A DNA stretch of 64,000 bases, from NCBI GenBank assembly GCA_029882975.1, contig JAOUJW010000003.1, forward strand, positions 1 to 64,000. Reading direction: 5' to 3'. Positions within the stretch are counted from its first letter, which is position 1. Every line of letters starts with the position of its first letter. Source of the stretch: Gammaproteobacteria bacterium (lineage in GTDB: Bacteria > Pseudomonadota > Gammaproteobacteria > SZUA-152). Position numbers and translations under genes: made by a program. The notes below the pieces were generated by a model. It did no database searches. It saw only the letters and a program-made list of their open reading frames with translations, and had not been told where the DNA came from. This document shows positions 63,144-64,000 of the stretch, in pieces.

Positions 63144-63164
63144 TTGCCGGGAAATTGCCCCGGC
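63144..63164. terminator. Short hairpin between the cupin and hemE genes
   Basis: TGCCGGG / CCCGGCA with a seven-base loop, downstream of the minus-strand cupin gene. No T-run; weak candidate terminator. Confidence 0.4.
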
Positions 63165-63203
63165 AGCAGCACCGGGGGCGGGGTATCAGGGCAGGGCACT
63201 TCC

Positions 63204-63875
63204 CTAGAATTGTTTTACCCGTTGGGTGAAAAACTCCTCATTGTGTTGTGAGGATATGGGGAAATACCAGCAGGGTAAGGTTCTAGCGGTGACATCGTAA
63301 ATGGAAAGACGTAACACCACACAGCGCCCACTCAATGCAGTGATTTCGTGCACTGAATTGAACCCGGAGTGCAGTAGACAAAGCTGATGGCGTTCCAGAT
63401 TTTCGCACTCGTCGCGCCGTAACTTGACGATGGGGTAGTGGCTTTCTATGGGTGACGGGAGGATGGAGAAGTGCTGTACACGAGCTTGGCCGGATAAGAC
63501 AATAAAGGCTTCCACGCGGCGGGAGCGATCGTGAATCGGCGTAACGGCCTCGTTGAAATACACATTCAAGCTGACCTCCATGTGGCCGTCATTGAAAAGC
63601 TCTTGTCCCAGCCAGGGGTTATTGTTGCGGGGGCTGGTATTGATAGCGCGCACGTTTTCAGTGAATTCCGGAGTTTGTTGTAGTTGCGCGTAAAAACGCT
63701 GAATTTGTTGCTCGAGCTCAGTATAGGTATTCGCGTTATTGCGGCTGTGGGGGGTTTGCAGCGCCAATGCCCGCTTCAGGTGGTTCCAGCACAGCGGCCA
63801 GGATTCCGGTTCTACATTATAAGCAATATTTCTGTTTATGGCGGTGTATCCGGTTTGATCGAATAAAGGTTTCAT
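63204..63875 (-). CDS. Cysteine-dioxygenase-like cupin protein
   Basis: About 223 residues. N-terminal helices, then a cupin core with NVYFNEAVTPIHDRSRRVEAFIVLSGQARVQHF and HSGFNSVHEITALSGRCVVLRLSIYD. The single His in PIHD and the late HEI give possible metal ligands; spacing recalls cysteine dioxygenase-type cupins, but the identity is not firm. ATG 63875 (MKPLFDQ) is chosen; 63899 is the other possible start. The last ~100 bases of the window upstream hold no further gene. Confidence 0.65.
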   Translation of the reverse strand: MKPLFDQTGYTAINRNIAYNVEPESWPLCWNHLKRALALQTPHSRNNANTYTELEQQIQRFYAQLQQTPEFTENVRAINTSPRNNNPWLGQELFNDGHMEVSLNVYFNEAVTPIHDRSRRVEAFIVLSGQARVQHFSILPSPIESHYPIVKLRRDECENLERHQLCLLHSGFNSVHEITALSGRCVVLRLSIYDVTARTLPCWYFPISSQHNEEFFTQRVKQF

Positions 63876-64000
63876 AGTGGCATTACCTGTTATTAACATT
63901 TCTCTGGTGTTGATGTAGACACAAAGGTGTTGTAAAAGGTGTAGTGGTGTTTTTTCCGGAAATTGTCGGATAAAGTCTGAAGAAATAGTGTAAGTGTTTG

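Overview
The window reads as ordinary chromosome of a free-living gammaproteobacterium of moderate GC. The argH–algZ–algR block, ampD–ampE, the degS/algW-type protease facing a NIF3 gene, Rep helicase, a LytTR regulator and a RegB/RegA pair all have close counterparts in Pseudomonas, Chromatiales and related groups. Many exported haem and copper proteins (an octahaem lipoprotein, three SCO proteins, a PCuAC chaperone, a giant multicopper oxidase, a cytochrome–binding-protein fusion) suggest a respiratory or lithotrophic life style. Genus cannot be fixed from sequence reading alone. I saw no tRNA, rRNA, CRISPR, transposase or phage gene.

Layout. 1–15 kb: end of a DUF349 protein with SASQEP hexapeptide repeats, a receiver-PAS-GGDEF-EAL protein, Rep, a periplasmic thioredoxin, algR/algZ divergent from argH across a 21-bp-phased repeat array, a VOC protein, DUF3187, ampE/ampD, DUF2835, fructokinase and an SMP-30-like lipoprotein. 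15–22 kb (minus strand): a 1078-residue lipoprotein made of four tandem di-haem modules, RegA/RegB redox regulators, PCuAC and SCO. 22–33 kb: a type II secretion operon gspE-F-G-H-I-J-K-L-M-C/N-D. 33–46.6 kb: a NarL-type regulator divergent from a ~2014-residue multicopper oxidase, then an operon encoding a YncE-like propeller, a parvulin isomerase, two SCO proteins and a cytochrome c–periplasmic binding protein fusion. 46.6–64 kb: mostly housekeeping and small genes (GNAT–nitrilase, cupins, EamA transporter, HIT, CWC, DUF2167, a sensor kinase with a degenerate ATPase site, HAD, SoxK-like lipoprotein, DUF2892, DegS-type protease, NIF3, pentapeptide protein, rpmE, nuclease, malic enzyme, hemE).

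The most interesting region is 15.4–46.6 kb. Inference: the type II system may export the giant oxidase; the SCO proteins and the isomerase would load copper and fold it; the octahaem lipoprotein and the cytochrome fusion would carry electrons at the cell envelope. The oxidase looks most like the large MnxG/McoA-type Mn(II) oxidases of Pseudomonas, but substrate cannot be read from sequence. Other points for a second look are the repeat array between algZ and argH, a 51-bp dyad upstream of the oxidase gene, a mosaic of coding-type repeats between the degS-type gene and the NIF3 gene, a histidine kinase lacking key ATP-binding residues, and two gene remnants.
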